A stretch of 64,000 bases of DNA, from assembly GCF_000238915.1 (NCBI RefSeq), contig NZ_BAEG01000032.1:1-64000 (forward strand). The letters are read 5' to 3'. The notes beneath the pieces were generated by a model that did not search any database, was not told the DNA's origin, and was given only the letters and a program-made list of their open reading frames with translations. Shown piece by piece: positions 27,201-35,830 of the stretch (positions are counted from its first letter, which is position 1; every line of letters begins with the position of its first letter). The stretch is from Arthrobacter globiformis NBRC 12137 (lineage in GTDB: Bacteria; Actinomycetota; Actinomycetes; Actinomycetales; Micrococcaceae). A program made the position numbers and the translations under genes.

Positions 27201-28388
27201 GTGCAGCACCTCCCCAACACTCCAGGCGGCTCTGTCCGCGGCGGGCCTGCTGCCGGCGGGCCCGTTCCCAGTGGGCCCGTTCCCAGCGGAAGGCGGCGGC
27301 CTGGCCGTTTGGCGCCGGTCCTCGGCACAGCACGGAAAATGCTGCAGGATGCGCTGGCCGAATCCGGCTATCCCGGGCGCGTCCTGGTGGCCTGCAGCGG
27401 CGGCCCCGATTCCCTGGCCCTGGCAGCCGTGGCCGCCTACTTTGCGCGCCGCGGCCACGTGGACGGCCGTCCCGTCACCGTAGGCGCGGTGGTTGTGGAC
27501 CACCAACTGCAGCCCGGATCCGCTGATGTTGCGGCGAGAACCGCTGAGACCCTCCGGGACCTGGGACTGGACCCGGTGCAGATCCGCACTGTCGATGTCG
27601 CCTCCACCGGTTTCGGTCCGGAAGCTGCAGCCCGCGATGCGCGCCATGCCGCACTCGAGGCGGCGGCAGGGGAGTGGGAAGCCGGCGCGATCCTCCTGGG
27701 GCACACACTCGATGACCAGGCGGAGCAGGTGCTGCTCGGCCTGGCCCGCGGCTCAGGCACGCGGTCCCTGGCCGGGATGCGCCCTGCCCGGGGCAAGCTG
27801 CTCCGGCCATTCCTTGGCCTGCGCAGGGCGGACACCCTGGAGATCTGCCGTGCAGAGGACCTCGATCCCTGGCACGACCCCAGCAATTCTGATCCTGCCT
27901 TCGCGCGTTCGCGGACCAGGGTGGAGGTCATGCCGGTGCTGGAGGAAAAACTCGGTCCGGGCGTTGCCGAGTCCCTCGCTCGCACCGCCGCCATTCTGCA
28001 GCTGGATGCCGATTACCTGGCGGACGTGGCCAACAGCACTTACGAGTCGCTCGCTGAGTACGACGGCCCGGACATCAGCCTCCCGGAGGCTGCCCTCACT
28101 GACCTTGCCCCGGCCATCCGGTTCCGGGTGATCGCTATGGCGGCTGCCGGCGTCGGCGGTCAACAGCCCAGCTACCAGCGCCTTTTGGCGGCGGAAGCAC
28201 TGCTGCGGCGGAAGGGCTCGGCCGGTCCGGTGGAACTGCCCGGCGGGGTAAGCGTGTACCGCCTCTCGCTCGCCGAGCTGCAGGACCGGGAGCGTGCCCA
28301 GGGGCCGAGCGGGACGGAAGGCGTTCCCCGCGAGGCCGCCCGCTGTGGGAAGCTTGTATTCCGGCTTCATAAACCGTCCCGCAAATAG
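27201..28388 (+). CDS. tilS: tRNA(Ile)-lysidine synthase
   Basis: This 395-residue enzyme converts C34 of the CAU-anticodon tRNA-Ile to lysidine using ATP and lysine, which is essential for AUA decoding. The PP-loop SGGPDSLAL, VVDHQLQPGS, LGHTLDDQAEQVLLGLARGSG and DPSNSDPAFARSR motifs are clear. The start is uncertain: the GTG at 27201 has no ribosome site, and the first 35 residues are Gly/Pro-rich with a 15-bp tandem duplication (27258-27287). The C-terminal domain is short, as in other actinobacteria. Confidence 0.9.
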   Translation: MQHLPNTPGGSVRGGPAAGGPVPSGPVPSGRRRPGRLAPVLGTARKMLQDALAESGYPGRVLVACSGGPDSLALAAVAAYFARRGHVDGRPVTVGAVVVDHQLQPGSADVAARTAETLRDLGLDPVQIRTVDVASTGFGPEAAARDARHAALEAAAGEWEAGAILLGHTLDDQAEQVLLGLARGSGTRSLAGMRPARGKLLRPFLGLRRADTLEICRAEDLDPWHDPSNSDPAFARSRTRVEVMPVLEEKLGPGVAESLARTAAILQLDADYLADVANSTYESLAEYDGPDISLPEAALTDLAPAIRFRVIAMAAAGVGGQQPSYQRLLAAEALLRRKGSAGPVELPGGVSVYRLSLAELQDRERAQGPSGTEGVPREAARCGKLVFRLHKPSRK

Positions 28389-28417
28389 TCGCACCCGCAT
28401 CTACACAGGAGCAATTG

Positions 28418-28969
28418 GTGGATTCATCCGACGTCCAGGCAGACCTCAAGCACGTTCTCTACACCAAGGAACAGATCCAGCAGCGCATCACCGAGCTCGC
28501 GGCGCAGATCGACAAGGACTACGAAGGCCGTGAAATCCTCATCGTGGGCGTGCTCAAGGGTGCGGTCATGGTCATGGCTGACCTTGCGCGTGCACTGCAC
28601 AGCCACATCTCCATGGACTGGATGGCAGTCTCCTCCTATGGCTCCGGCACGCAGTCCTCGGGCGTGGTGCGAATCCTCAAGGACCTCGACACGGACCTGA
28701 TGGGCAAGGATGTGCTCATCGTCGAGGACATCATCGACTCCGGCCTCACCCTGTCCTGGCTGAAGACCAACCTCGAATCCCGCGGCACCGCCTCGGTGGA
28801 AATCTGCACGGCCTTCCGCAAGCCGACCGCCGCCAAGGTGGAGATCGACGTCAAGTACGTCGGCTATGACATCCCGAACGAGTTCGTGGTGGGCTACGGC
28901 CTGGATTACGCCGAGAAGTACCGCAACCTGGACTTCGTGGGCACCCTGGCCCCGCACGTCTACGAGTAG
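28418..28969 (+). CDS. hpt: Hypoxanthine phosphoribosyltransferase
   Basis: This 183-residue enzyme salvages hypoxanthine and guanine with PRPP to IMP/GMP. The PRPP-binding loop VLIVEDIIDSGLT, the LKGAVMVMADLARAL loop and DFVGTLAPHVYE at the end are typical. The GTG at 28418 has AGGA seven bases upstream; a TTG immediately before it is the alternative. In relatives ftsH usually follows directly, but here a DUF559 gene intervenes. Confidence 0.93.
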   Translation: MDSSDVQADLKHVLYTKEQIQQRITELAAQIDKDYEGREILIVGVLKGAVMVMADLARALHSHISMDWMAVSSYGSGTQSSGVVRILKDLDTDLMGKDVLIVEDIIDSGLTLSWLKTNLESRGTASVEICTAFRKPTAAKVEIDVKYVGYDIPNEFVVGYGLDYAEKYRNLDFVGTLAPHVYE

Positions 28970-29850
28970 GCGCCCCTGCCGGAGCTGGCCCCACATTTCT
29001 GCACCGCTTTCGGTGACTGCGCCGCCGTCGGACCCTGGAAACACGGGCCCGTCGGCGGCGCATTGCCGTTCAAAGAGGTACAGAAAAGCCCGACGGCGGC
29101 CGCCCCAACGTTGTTCCGCCGGATGTCCTTCTTGAACTGGGGCTTGTTCAGATGGAAGCCAACGCCATCGATTTCCACAATCAGGCATCCGTTGAGCAGA
29201 AAATCCACATAGCCGATTCCCGCCAAGTAGACTTGGGTGCGCACATCGAAACCGTGCCGCCGGAACAGTACCCGGGCCACCGTTTCCAGCAGGGAATCCG
29301 ACCCGCGTTCCACGAGGTCGAGCACCGCACGCGCCCGGCCGTTGCGGGCTCCGGGCAGCAGCCGACGCAGGAAATCGAGGTCGATCTCGCCGCGGTTGTA
29401 GGCACATTCCGCCATCACCAAGGACTCCAGCTCGGGCAGGCATTGGAGCGCGTGGATGAGGACATCCTTCAGCGGGAGCACGGGCGGCTGCAGGGTCGAG
29501 ATATTTCCGCTGAACCTGTGGGAACGGACGCCGCGGGGCAGCCGCCGGTGGCAGGCTGCGAGATGCGGTTCGACGGGAGCCTTGAGCGTCCAGAGGGAGT
29601 AGTGGCCGGCCGCCGACACACAGGTCACCGCGGCGTTGGATTCGTAGGCCCGCACGAAATCACAGTTCGCTTGAGGCAACTGGTAGACCCCGTGCCGGGA
29701 ATTGAGCAACAGCCCGGAGTTCACCGCCTGACCGATCTGGCTTCGGCTAAATCCCGCCCGGCGGAGGTGGGCCAGCCTGGCTGCGCCGCCGTGCCGCGAG
29801 AGGAACTCCGTGGGCTGCATGCCGTCCAGCGTGGCCCCGCCGGGTTCCAT
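28960..29850 (-). CDS. AbiEi/DUF559-type protein with replaced C-terminus
   Basis: The frame gives 296 residues. The N-terminal region (FLSRHGGAARLAHLRRAGFSRSQI, then RHGVYQLP, quoted as motifs) is an AbiEi-antitoxin-like winged helix. The C-terminal region is a Vsr/DUF559 nuclease-like fold: VRTQVYLAGIGYVDFLLNG, LIVEIDGVGFHL, FKKDIRRNN. The expected last strand and helices after RRNN are missing. Instead the frame reads through repeat copy B and into the end of hpt. It is therefore 3'-truncated. The start may be 29850 or the ATG at 29820; neither has a ribosome site. Confidence 0.6.
   Translation of the reverse strand: MEPGGATLDGMQPTEFLSRHGGAARLAHLRRAGFSRSQIGQAVNSGLLLNSRHGVYQLPQANCDFVRAYESNAAVTCVSAAGHYSLWTLKAPVEPHLAACHRRLPRGVRSHRFSGNISTLQPPVLPLKDVLIHALQCLPELESLVMAECAYNRGEIDLDFLRRLLPGARNGRARAVLDLVERGSDSLLETVARVLFRRHGFDVRTQVYLAGIGYVDFLLNGCLIVEIDGVGFHLNKPQFKKDIRRNNVGAAAVGLFCTSLNGNAPPTGPCFQGPTAAQSPKAVQKCGASSGRGAYS
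28994..29088. repeat. Palindromic repeat, copy B of GCATTTCTGCACC family
   Basis: The outer arms CATTTCTGCACCGCTTT (28994-29010) and 29072-29088 (reversed CTTTTCTGTACCTCTTT) differ at three positions. An inner imperfect stem, GCGCCGCCG with CGGCGGCGC, lies inside. It is 95 bp long, the same length as copy C, and sits between hpt and the truncated DUF559 coding sequence, supplying that frame's last residues. Confidence 0.65.
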
Positions 29851-29908
29851 TCTGGCAGGGGGACGCCTTCATTTGTGGATAAAGGTCCATGTGGACAACC
29901 GAGGCCGG

Positions 29909-30003
29909 GCATTTCTGCACCACTTTGGAGGGCCGGCTCATGGCCGCAGGCTGCAAATTCGCGGGGGCTGTTTCCGGGCGGCCTGAGAGTGGTGCAGAAA
30001 TGC
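29909..30003. repeat. Palindromic repeat, copy C of GCATTTCTGCACC family
   Basis: The arms GCATTTCTGCACCACTTT (29909-29926) and 29986-30003 are inverted with one mismatch. The total length is 95 bp. It lies 58 bp upstream of the DUF559 start, so copies B and C bracket that gene. Confidence 0.7.
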
Positions 30004-30058
30004 CGCCCGCGGGCCCAACGAGGACCCGTTCGCGCTCCCACCAGCCACTACGCCCTGA

Positions 30059-30085
30059 GGGAACTTTTGTATTACACCGTGCGTG
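30059..30085 (+). promoter_or_regulatory. ECF-like promoter candidate upstream of ftsH
   Basis: GGGAAC (30059-30064), a 17-base spacer and CGTG (30082-30085) resemble the -35/-10 pattern used by SigH/SigE-type sigma factors. A separate TATAGC box occurs near 30102. This is pattern matching only. Confidence 0.3.
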
Positions 30086-30189
30086 AATTAGTCCTGACGG
30101 TGTATAGCTAGAAACGACGCAGCACCACACGCGCGCAGTCCTCGCGCCGTGCAGCACTACCAGGAGGGACGGGGCCAGCCCCCGAACAG

Positions 30190-32256
30190 ATGAAAGCTAA
30201 GAGTTTCTTCAAGGGCCCGGGCATTTGGATCATTGTTGTGGTCGGCATGCTTCTGCTGGCCTTTGCAACGTTGGCTCCGGGCGGCTCGACGCGCATCGAC
30301 ACGCAGCCGGGCCTCGAGCTTCTCGCCCAGAGCGGCAAGGTGGAACAGGCCAAGATCTTCGACGGCGAAAACCGCGTCGACCTGGTGCTGAAAGACAACC
30401 TCGTCATCGACGGCCAGGACAAGGGCAAGAACGTCCAGTTCTTCTTTGTCAATGACCGCGGCCCGGACGTCGTCAAGGCCGTGACTGCTGCGAACCCCTC
30501 CAAGGGCTACACGGACCAGCCGGTGGAGAGCAACTGGCTCTCGGGACTCTTCTCGCTGCTGGTGCCGGTGCTGCTGCTCGGTGTCCTGTTCTGGTTCCTC
30601 CTGTCCCGCATGCAGGGCGGCGGCTCCAAGGTCATGCAGTTCGGCAAGTCCAAGGCCAAGATGGTCAGCAAGGACATGCCCCAGGTGACCTTCGCGGACG
30701 TCGCCGGCGCAGATGAGGCGGTCGAGGAACTGCAGGAAATCAAGGAATTCCTGGCAGAGCCTGCCAAGTTCCAGGCCGTCGGGGCCAAGATCCCCAAGGG
30801 TGTCCTGCTCTACGGCCCTCCGGGCACCGGCAAGACCCTCCTGGCCCGCGCCGTCGCAGGCGAGGCCGGCGTACCGTTCTTCTCCATCTCGGGCTCGGAC
30901 TTCGTGGAAATGTTCGTCGGCGTCGGCGCCTCCCGCGTCCGCGACCTCTTCGAGCAGGCCAAGTCCAACGCACCCGCCATCATCTTCGTTGACGAGATCG
31001 ACGCCGTCGGACGCCACCGCGGTGCCGGCATCGGCGGCGGCAACGACGAGCGCGAGCAGACCCTCAACCAGCTCCTGGTGGAAATGGACGGCTTCGATGT
31101 CAAGACCAACGTCATCCTGATCGCCGCCACCAACCGGCCCGACGTGCTGGACCCGGCGCTGCTGCGTCCCGGCCGCTTCGACCGGCAGGTCTCTGTGGAA
31201 GCCCCGGACCTCGTCGGGCGCGACCAGATCCTCCAGGTCCACGCCAAGGGCAAGCCGATCGCGCAGGGAGTGGACCTCAAGGCCGTCGCCAAGAAGACCC
31301 CCGGCTACACGGGTGCAGACCTGGCCAACGTGCTCAACGAGGCCGCCTTGCTGACCGCCCGCTCCAACGCCAACCTCATCGATGACCGCGCACTGGACGA
31401 GGCCATCGACCGTGTCATGGCCGGCCCGCAGAAGCGCAGCCGCGTCATGAAGGAGCACGAGCGCAAGATCACCGCGTACCACGAGGGCGGCCACGCCCTG
31501 GTAGCCGCGGCGCTGCGGAACTCCGCGCCGGTCACCAAAATCACCATCCTGCCCCGCGGCCGCGCCCTGGGCTACACCATGGTGGTCCCGGAGAACGACA
31601 AGTACTCCGTCACCCGTAACGAACTGTTGGACCAGATGGCCTACGCCATGGGCGGCCGCGTGGCCGAGGAAATCGTCTTCCACGATCCGTCCACCGGCGC
31701 CTCGAACGACATTGAAAAGGCCACGTCCACGGCCCGCCAGATGGTCACCCAGTACGGCATGAGCGAACGCGTGGGCGCCGTGCGCCTTGGCCAGGGCGGC
31801 GGCGAGCCGTTCCTCGGCCGCGACGCCAGCCATGAGCGGAACTACTCCGACCAGATCGCCTACATCGTTGATGAGGAGGTCCGCCGCCTGATCGACCAGG
31901 CCCACGACGAGGCCTACGCGATCCTCACCGAGAACCGGGACGTCCTGGACCGCCTGGCCCTGGAACTGCTGGAACGGGAAACCCTGAACCAGGCCGAAAT
32001 CGCCGACGTCTTCCGCGACATCCGCAAGCGGGATTTCCGCGAGATCTGGCTGTCCAAGGAGACCCGTCCCGTCCAGATGGCCGGTCCGGTGGAGTCGCGG
32101 CAGGAGCGTGCAGAACGCGAAGCCCAGGAAGAAGCCAAGGAAGCCCGCCTCGAGGAACCGCTGGACGCAATTCCGCCGCATCCCCAGGGTGTTCCGGAGG
32201 ACGCCTCCTTCCAGGGCGGAGTAACGGAAGCCGGACCAGACGGCCACCACGGCTAA
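30190..32256 (+). CDS. ftsH: ATP-dependent zinc metalloprotease FtsH
   Basis: This 688-residue membrane-anchored AAA+ protease degrades misfolded and short-lived membrane and cytoplasmic proteins. There are two transmembrane helices (about 12-29 and 115-138) with an extracytoplasmic domain between. Walker A GPPGTGKT starts at residue 209, Walker B is IIFVDEID, and the second region of homology ([19 protein letters not shown]) follows. The zinc site HEGGH is at 431-435. The charged C-terminal tail after about 620 is rich in Glu/Ala. A GGAGGG lies about 20 bases before the ATG, an unusually long distance. Confidence 0.96.
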   Translation: MKAKSFFKGPGIWIIVVVGMLLLAFATLAPGGSTRIDTQPGLELLAQSGKVEQAKIFDGENRVDLVLKDNLVIDGQDKGKNVQFFFVNDRGPDVVKAVTAANPSKGYTDQPVESNWLSGLFSLLVPVLLLGVLFWFLLSRMQGGGSKVMQFGKSKAKMVSKDMPQVTFADVAGADEAVEELQEIKEFLAEPAKFQAVGAKIPKGVLLYGPPGTGKTLLARAVAGEAGVPFFSISGSDFVEMFVGVGASRVRDLFEQAKSNAPAIIFVDEIDAVGRHRGAGIGGGNDEREQTLNQLLVEMDGFDVKTNVILIAATNRPDVLDPALLRPGRFDRQVSVEAPDLVGRDQILQVHAKGKPIAQGVDLKAVAKKTPGYTGADLANVLNEAALLTARSNANLIDDRALDEAIDRVMAGPQKRSRVMKEHERKITAYHEGGHALVAAALRNSAPVTKITILPRGRALGYTMVVPENDKYSVTRNELLDQMAYAMGGRVAEEIVFHDPSTGASNDIEKATSTARQMVTQYGMSERVGAVRLGQGGGEPFLGRDASHERNYSDQIAYIVDEEVRRLIDQAHDEAYAILTENRDVLDRLALELLERETLNQAEIADVFRDIRKRDFREIWLSKETRPVQMAGPVESRQERAEREAQEEAKEARLEEPLDAIPPHPQGVPEDASFQGGVTEAGPDGHHG

Positions 32257-32259
32257 GCT
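32254..32259 (+). promoter_or_regulatory. -10 box overlapping the ftsH stop, before folE
   Basis: TAAGCT includes the ftsH stop codon TAA and lies seven bases before the GTG at 32267, which lacks a ribosome site. It may give a leaderless folE message independent of ftsH read-through. Confidence 0.4.
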
Positions 32260-32266
32260 CTTTGGT

Positions 32267-32905
32267 GTGACTCACTTCGACGACGACGACCTCACCGCCA
32301 CCGCCGACCATTCGGCGGTGGGCGGATCGGGCCACCACCACAAGGTGGACAGGCCCCGAATTGAAGCAGCTGTGCGGGAAATCCTGCTGGCCATAGGCGA
32401 GGACCCGGACCGCGGCGGGCTGCAGGACACACCCAAGCGTGTGGCCAAAGCCTATGCCGAGGTGTTTGCCGGCCTGCACCAGGATCCGGGCAGCGTGCTC
32501 GGCACCACCTTCGACCTCGACCACGAGGAACTCGTGCTGGTGAAGGACATCCCGTTCTACTCCACCTGCGAGCACCACCTGGTGCCGTTCCACGGTGTCG
32601 CGCATGTGGGGTACATCCCCTCGCACGACGGCAGGGTGACCGGCCTGAGCAAGCTGGCACGCCTGGTGGACATCTACGCCCGCCGCCCGCAGGTGCAGGA
32701 GCGCCTCACCACGCAGATCGTTGAAGCACTGGTCACTTTCCTCAAGCCGCGCGGAGCCATCGTGGTGGTGGAATGCGAACACATGTGCATGTCCATGCGC
32801 GGCATCCGCAAGCCCGGAGCCAAAACCGTCACAAGCGCGGTTCGCGGGCAACTTCATGACCCGGCCACCCGCGCCGAAGCCATGAGCCTCATCCTCGGAA
32901 GGTAA
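32267..32905 (+). CDS. folE: GTP cyclohydrolase I
   Basis: This 212-residue enzyme converts GTP to 7,8-dihydroneopterin triphosphate, the first step of folate synthesis. The zinc/catalytic motif [12 protein letters not shown] and the second block [20 protein letters not shown] are conserved. The roughly 25-residue N-terminal extension is Asp/His-rich. The start codon is GTG, only 10 bp after the ftsH stop codon. Confidence 0.95.
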   Translation: MTHFDDDDLTATADHSAVGGSGHHHKVDRPRIEAAVREILLAIGEDPDRGGLQDTPKRVAKAYAEVFAGLHQDPGSVLGTTFDLDHEELVLVKDIPFYSTCEHHLVPFHGVAHVGYIPSHDGRVTGLSKLARLVDIYARRPQVQERLTTQIVEALVTFLKPRGAIVVVECEHMCMSMRGIRKPGAKTVTSAVRGQLHDPATRAEAMSLILGR

Positions 32906-32915
32906 AAAACAGACT

Positions 32916-33836
32916 ATGGATTCCCTAGCTGCAGCACCTGGAACCGGCCCCGCAACATCACCCCTGCCCATCCTGCGCAAACCGCGGCCGGCAGCCAAGT
33001 TCGACGACCTGCCCACCGACCGCACGCTCGTCATGGGCATCCTCAACGTCACCCCCGATTCGTTCAGCGACGGCGGCAAGCACCCGACGGCCGACACCGC
33101 CATCGCCGCCGGCCTGCGGATGTTCTACGCGGGTGCCGACATCATCGACGTCGGGGGCGAATCCACCCGCCCCGGCGCCGAGGAGGTCAGCCCGGAGGAA
33201 GAGCAGCGGCGGGTGTTGCCTGTCATCGAAGCCCTCGTGAAGGCCGGCGCGCTGGTCAGCATCGACACCACCCATGTCTCCACCGCCGAAGCCGCGCTAA
33301 ATGCCGGCGCAGCGATCATCAACGACATCTCCGGCCTCACCATCGAACCCGGCATGGCCGAGCTCGTGGCAAAGACGAAGGTGCCGTATGTCCTGACCCA
33401 CCGCCGCGGCGACGCCAAGACCATGACCTCCCTGACGGAGTACGACGACGTCGCGGACGACGTCGTCTCCGAACTGAACGGCGTCCGCGACAAGCTGTAC
33501 GCGGCCGGCGTCCTGCCCGAGCAGATCATCGTGGACCCGGGCATCGGGTTCTCGAAGACTGACGTGCAGAACTGGGAACTGCTGCGGAACCTGGACCGGC
33601 TCGACGCCATGGGCCACAAGGTTCTGGTGGGCGCGTCCCGCAAACGCTTCCTTGGCACGCTCCTGACGGTCGCCGGCAAGGCAGCGCTCCCGGAAGAGCG
33701 CGACGCCGCCACGGCGGCCATCACCGCCATCAGCGCCGCCCGCGGCGCCTGGGCCGTGCGCGTGCACGACGTCGGACCCAGCCTTGACGCCGTCAAAGTG
33801 GCCGCCCGCATGGCGGCCCCGGACCACGGCCGCTGA
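32916..33836 (+). CDS. folP: Dihydropteroate synthase
   Basis: This 306-residue enzyme condenses p-aminobenzoate with dihydropterin pyrophosphate and is the sulfonamide target. The pterin-binding LVMGILNVTPDSFSDGG, GGESTRPGAEEV, the mid-barrel IINDISGLT and VGASRKRFLG motifs are present. The usual HMRG-type loop reads LTHRRGDAKTM. There is an extra N-terminal 30 residues (Ala/Pro-rich). It lies 10 bp after folE. Confidence 0.95.
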   Translation: MDSLAAAPGTGPATSPLPILRKPRPAAKFDDLPTDRTLVMGILNVTPDSFSDGGKHPTADTAIAAGLRMFYAGADIIDVGGESTRPGAEEVSPEEEQRRVLPVIEALVKAGALVSIDTTHVSTAEAALNAGAAIINDISGLTIEPGMAELVAKTKVPYVLTHRRGDAKTMTSLTEYDDVADDVVSELNGVRDKLYAAGVLPEQIIVDPGIGFSKTDVQNWELLRNLDRLDAMGHKVLVGASRKRFLGTLLTVAGKAALPEERDAATAAITAISAARGAWAVRVHDVGPSLDAVKVAARMAAPDHGR

Positions 33837-33860
33837 CCAGGAAGGCCTAGCAGAACAGCC

Positions 33861-34220
33861 ATGGACAGGATCTCGCTGACCGGTGTCACCGCCACCGGCT
33901 ACCACGGGGTGTTCGATTTTGAGCGCCGCGAAGGCCAGCCGTTTGTTGTGGACGCCGTGCTGCACCTGGATTTCAGCCAGGCAGCGGAGTCGGACGACGT
34001 CCGCGACACCGCCCACTACGGCGAGGTGGCCGGACGGATCACCGACTGGATCACCGGCGAGCCCCTGAACCTGATTGAGGGATTGGCTGTGCGCATGGCC
34101 GAGGGCCTGCTCAAGGAATTCAGGATCCAGGCCGTGGAGATCACGGTGCACAAGCCGAAGGCGCCCATCGAGGTTCCCTTCGGCGACGTCGCCGTCAGCG
34201 TCTACCGGGAGCGGACATGA
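33861..34220 (+). CDS. folB: Dihydroneopterin aldolase
   Basis: This 119-residue enzyme cleaves dihydroneopterin to 6-hydroxymethyl-dihydropterin. The start MDRISLTGVTATGYHGVFDFER, a catalytic Glu in LNLIEGLA and the final strand PKAPIEVPFGDVAVSV match the family; the first motif is quoted over its core residues only. The last four bases overlap the folK start (ATGA), so the two are translationally coupled. Confidence 0.93.
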   Translation: MDRISLTGVTATGYHGVFDFERREGQPFVVDAVLHLDFSQAAESDDVRDTAHYGEVAGRITDWITGEPLNLIEGLAVRMAEGLLKEFRIQAVEITVHKPKAPIEVPFGDVAVSVYRERT

Positions 34221-34813
34221 CTCCGGCCCCCGCACTGCATGAGAAACCGGTGGAGCAGCCGGCACCGGCCAGGACCGCCTACACCCGGGCGGTGCTGGCG
34301 CTGGGCAGCAACCTTGGGGCGCGGAACGAGACGCTGTCCGAGGCGGTTGCGGACCTTGTGGACCGCCCGGAGGTGCGGCTCCTGGCCGTCTCGCCGATAG
34401 TGCAGACCAAGGCCGTCGGCGGCCCCGCCGGGCAGCCGGACTTCCTCAACATGGTGATTTCGGTTGAAACCTCGCTGGAGCCGCTTGAGCTTCTCAGGCA
34501 CTGCCAGTCGGTGGAAAACAAGCACCACCGCGTGCGTGAGGTCCACTGGGGTCCGCGGACGCTCGACGTCGACGTGATCGTTTACGGTGAGCTAGAGAGT
34601 GACGATCCCGTACTCACCCTTCCCCATCCCTTTGCGGCAGTGCGGGCCTTCGTGCTTTTCCCCTGGGCCCAGATGGACCCCTCCGCCACCCTTAACGGGC
34701 AGCCGGTGGGGGAGCTTGCCCTCAGGGCTGCCGACTTCCCGGACCTGAAGCCGTTCGACGGTTTCGGGGACTTCGACGGTGTGCCCGATGGCGGGGCGGT
34801 GGAACAGCCGTGA
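34217..34813 (+). CDS. folK: HPPK, hydroxymethyl-dihydropterin pyrophosphokinase
   Basis: This 198-residue enzyme transfers pyrophosphate from ATP to 6-hydroxymethyl-dihydropterin. LALGSNLGARNETL, VSPIVQTKAVGGPAGQPDFLN (core only) and GPRTLDVDVIVYG are the classical HPPK motifs. A C-terminal extension of about 30 residues is Asp/Gly-rich. It overlaps folB by 4 bp and the DUF3180 gene by 4 bp (GTGA). Confidence 0.94.
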   Translation: MTPAPALHEKPVEQPAPARTAYTRAVLALGSNLGARNETLSEAVADLVDRPEVRLLAVSPIVQTKAVGGPAGQPDFLNMVISVETSLEPLELLRHCQSVENKHHRVREVHWGPRTLDVDVIVYGELESDDPVLTLPHPFAAVRAFVLFPWAQMDPSATLNGQPVGELALRAADFPDLKPFDGFGDFDGVPDGGAVEQP

Positions 34814-35337
34814 AGCCCGTGAGTCCTCTGCTGCTCGCAGTCGTGGGCATTGCCCTGGCCATCGCCGGCTGGTCCGCTGCCGTCCTGATCGTCCGTTACG
34901 GCATGGCCACGCCGGTCCTGCCGGCCACGGCGCTGGTCACCATGGGCGTGATTGTGGCCCTGACCCTGGTGCTGGGCATCCGCGTGCTCCGCTGGCGGAA
35001 CGGCAAGAAGAAGAAAATGCTGAACCCCATCCTGGCGGCGTGGACGCTGGTCCTCGCCCAGGCCTGCGCCTACACCGGCGCGATGCTGCTGGGCTGGCAC
35101 GCCGGCATCTTCCTGGACCAGTTGCGGTTCTGGAGCATCCGCAGCGGGCTGGACGTCACCTGGCTCGCCCTCGGGATGGCCGGCGGCGGGCTGGTCATGA
35201 TCGTGGTGGGGCTCGTCGTCGAACGCTTCTGCAAGATTCCGCCGGAGGACGGCGAGACGGACGCCAGCAAAGGCCTGCCGGGCCATGGCCGGGGCAAGGC
35301 CAAGGGAGAAGGCGAGTATGCCTACCGCGGCGATTGA
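34810..35337 (+). CDS. DUF3180 membrane protein
   Basis: The product is 175 residues with four hydrophobic segments (about 5-25, 35-55, 78-98 and 118-138) and a charged C-terminal tail (PGHGRGKAKGEGEYAYRGD). DUF3180 genes follow folK in many actinobacteria; the role is unknown. The start GTG overlaps the folK stop codon and the 3' end overlaps the next gene by 20 bp, so it is tightly embedded in the operon. Confidence 0.85.
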   Translation: MKPVSPLLLAVVGIALAIAGWSAAVLIVRYGMATPVLPATALVTMGVIVALTLVLGIRVLRWRNGKKKKMLNPILAAWTLVLAQACAYTGAMLLGWHAGIFLDQLRFWSIRSGLDVTWLALGMAGGGLVMIVVGLVVERFCKIPPEDGETDASKGLPGHGRGKAKGEGEYAYRGD

Positions 35338-35830
35338 TCCTCCCGGGATCACCTGGCTGCGTGTGTCCCCGAAGTACGTCACGGTCCGGCTCGTGGAGTG
35401 GGCCCTCGGCAACCTGGTCATGGTGGCCGTGCTGAGCCTTCCGCTGGTGTTCGTCCGGCTCGGCTGGTGGCGGTGGCCGCCGCTGTGGCTGGCCATCGGC
35501 ATTCCCGCTTTCATGCTGCTGCTGGCACTGTGGCGCCTGGTCCTGATCCCGCGGCAGGTGCGCGCCATTGGCTATGCCGAGCGCGACGATGACCTCCTCA
35601 TCCGCGGCGGCATCTTCTTCCAGCGTGTCATGGTGGTGCCGTACGGCCGCATGCAGTACGTGGACATCAGCGCCGGCCCGGTGGAACGCGGGCTGGGGCT
35701 GTGCACCCTGAAGCTGCACACGGCGTCCGCCGGAACCAACGCCGGCATTCCCGGGCTTCCCGCCGAGGAAGGCGCCCGGCTCAGGGAACAGCTCTCAGCG
35801 CGCGGCGAAGCCAGGCTGGCCGGGCTGTGA
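35318..35830 (+). CDS. PH (bPH2) domain membrane protein, YdbS-like
   Basis: The product is 170 residues. The ATG at 35318 is supported by GGGAGAAGGCGAG. Two transmembrane helices (about 28-50 and 55-75) precede a bacterial PH-like domain (DDDLLIRGGIFFQRVMVVPYGRMQYVDIS). It resembles YdbS, usually paired with YdbT as here. The start overlaps DUF3180 and the end overlaps the next gene (GTGA). Confidence 0.85.
   Translation: MPTAAIDPPGITWLRVSPKYVTVRLVEWALGNLVMVAVLSLPLVFVRLGWWRWPPLWLAIGIPAFMLLLALWRLVLIPRQVRAIGYAERDDDLLIRGGIFFQRVMVVPYGRMQYVDISAGPVERGLGLCTLKLHTASAGTNAGIPGLPAEEGARLREQLSARGEARLAGL

Noticed and set aside
30157..32250. 697-residue minus-strand ORF opposite ftsH
   Set aside because: High-GC shadow of ftsH third positions; no ribosome site and no recognisable protein features.
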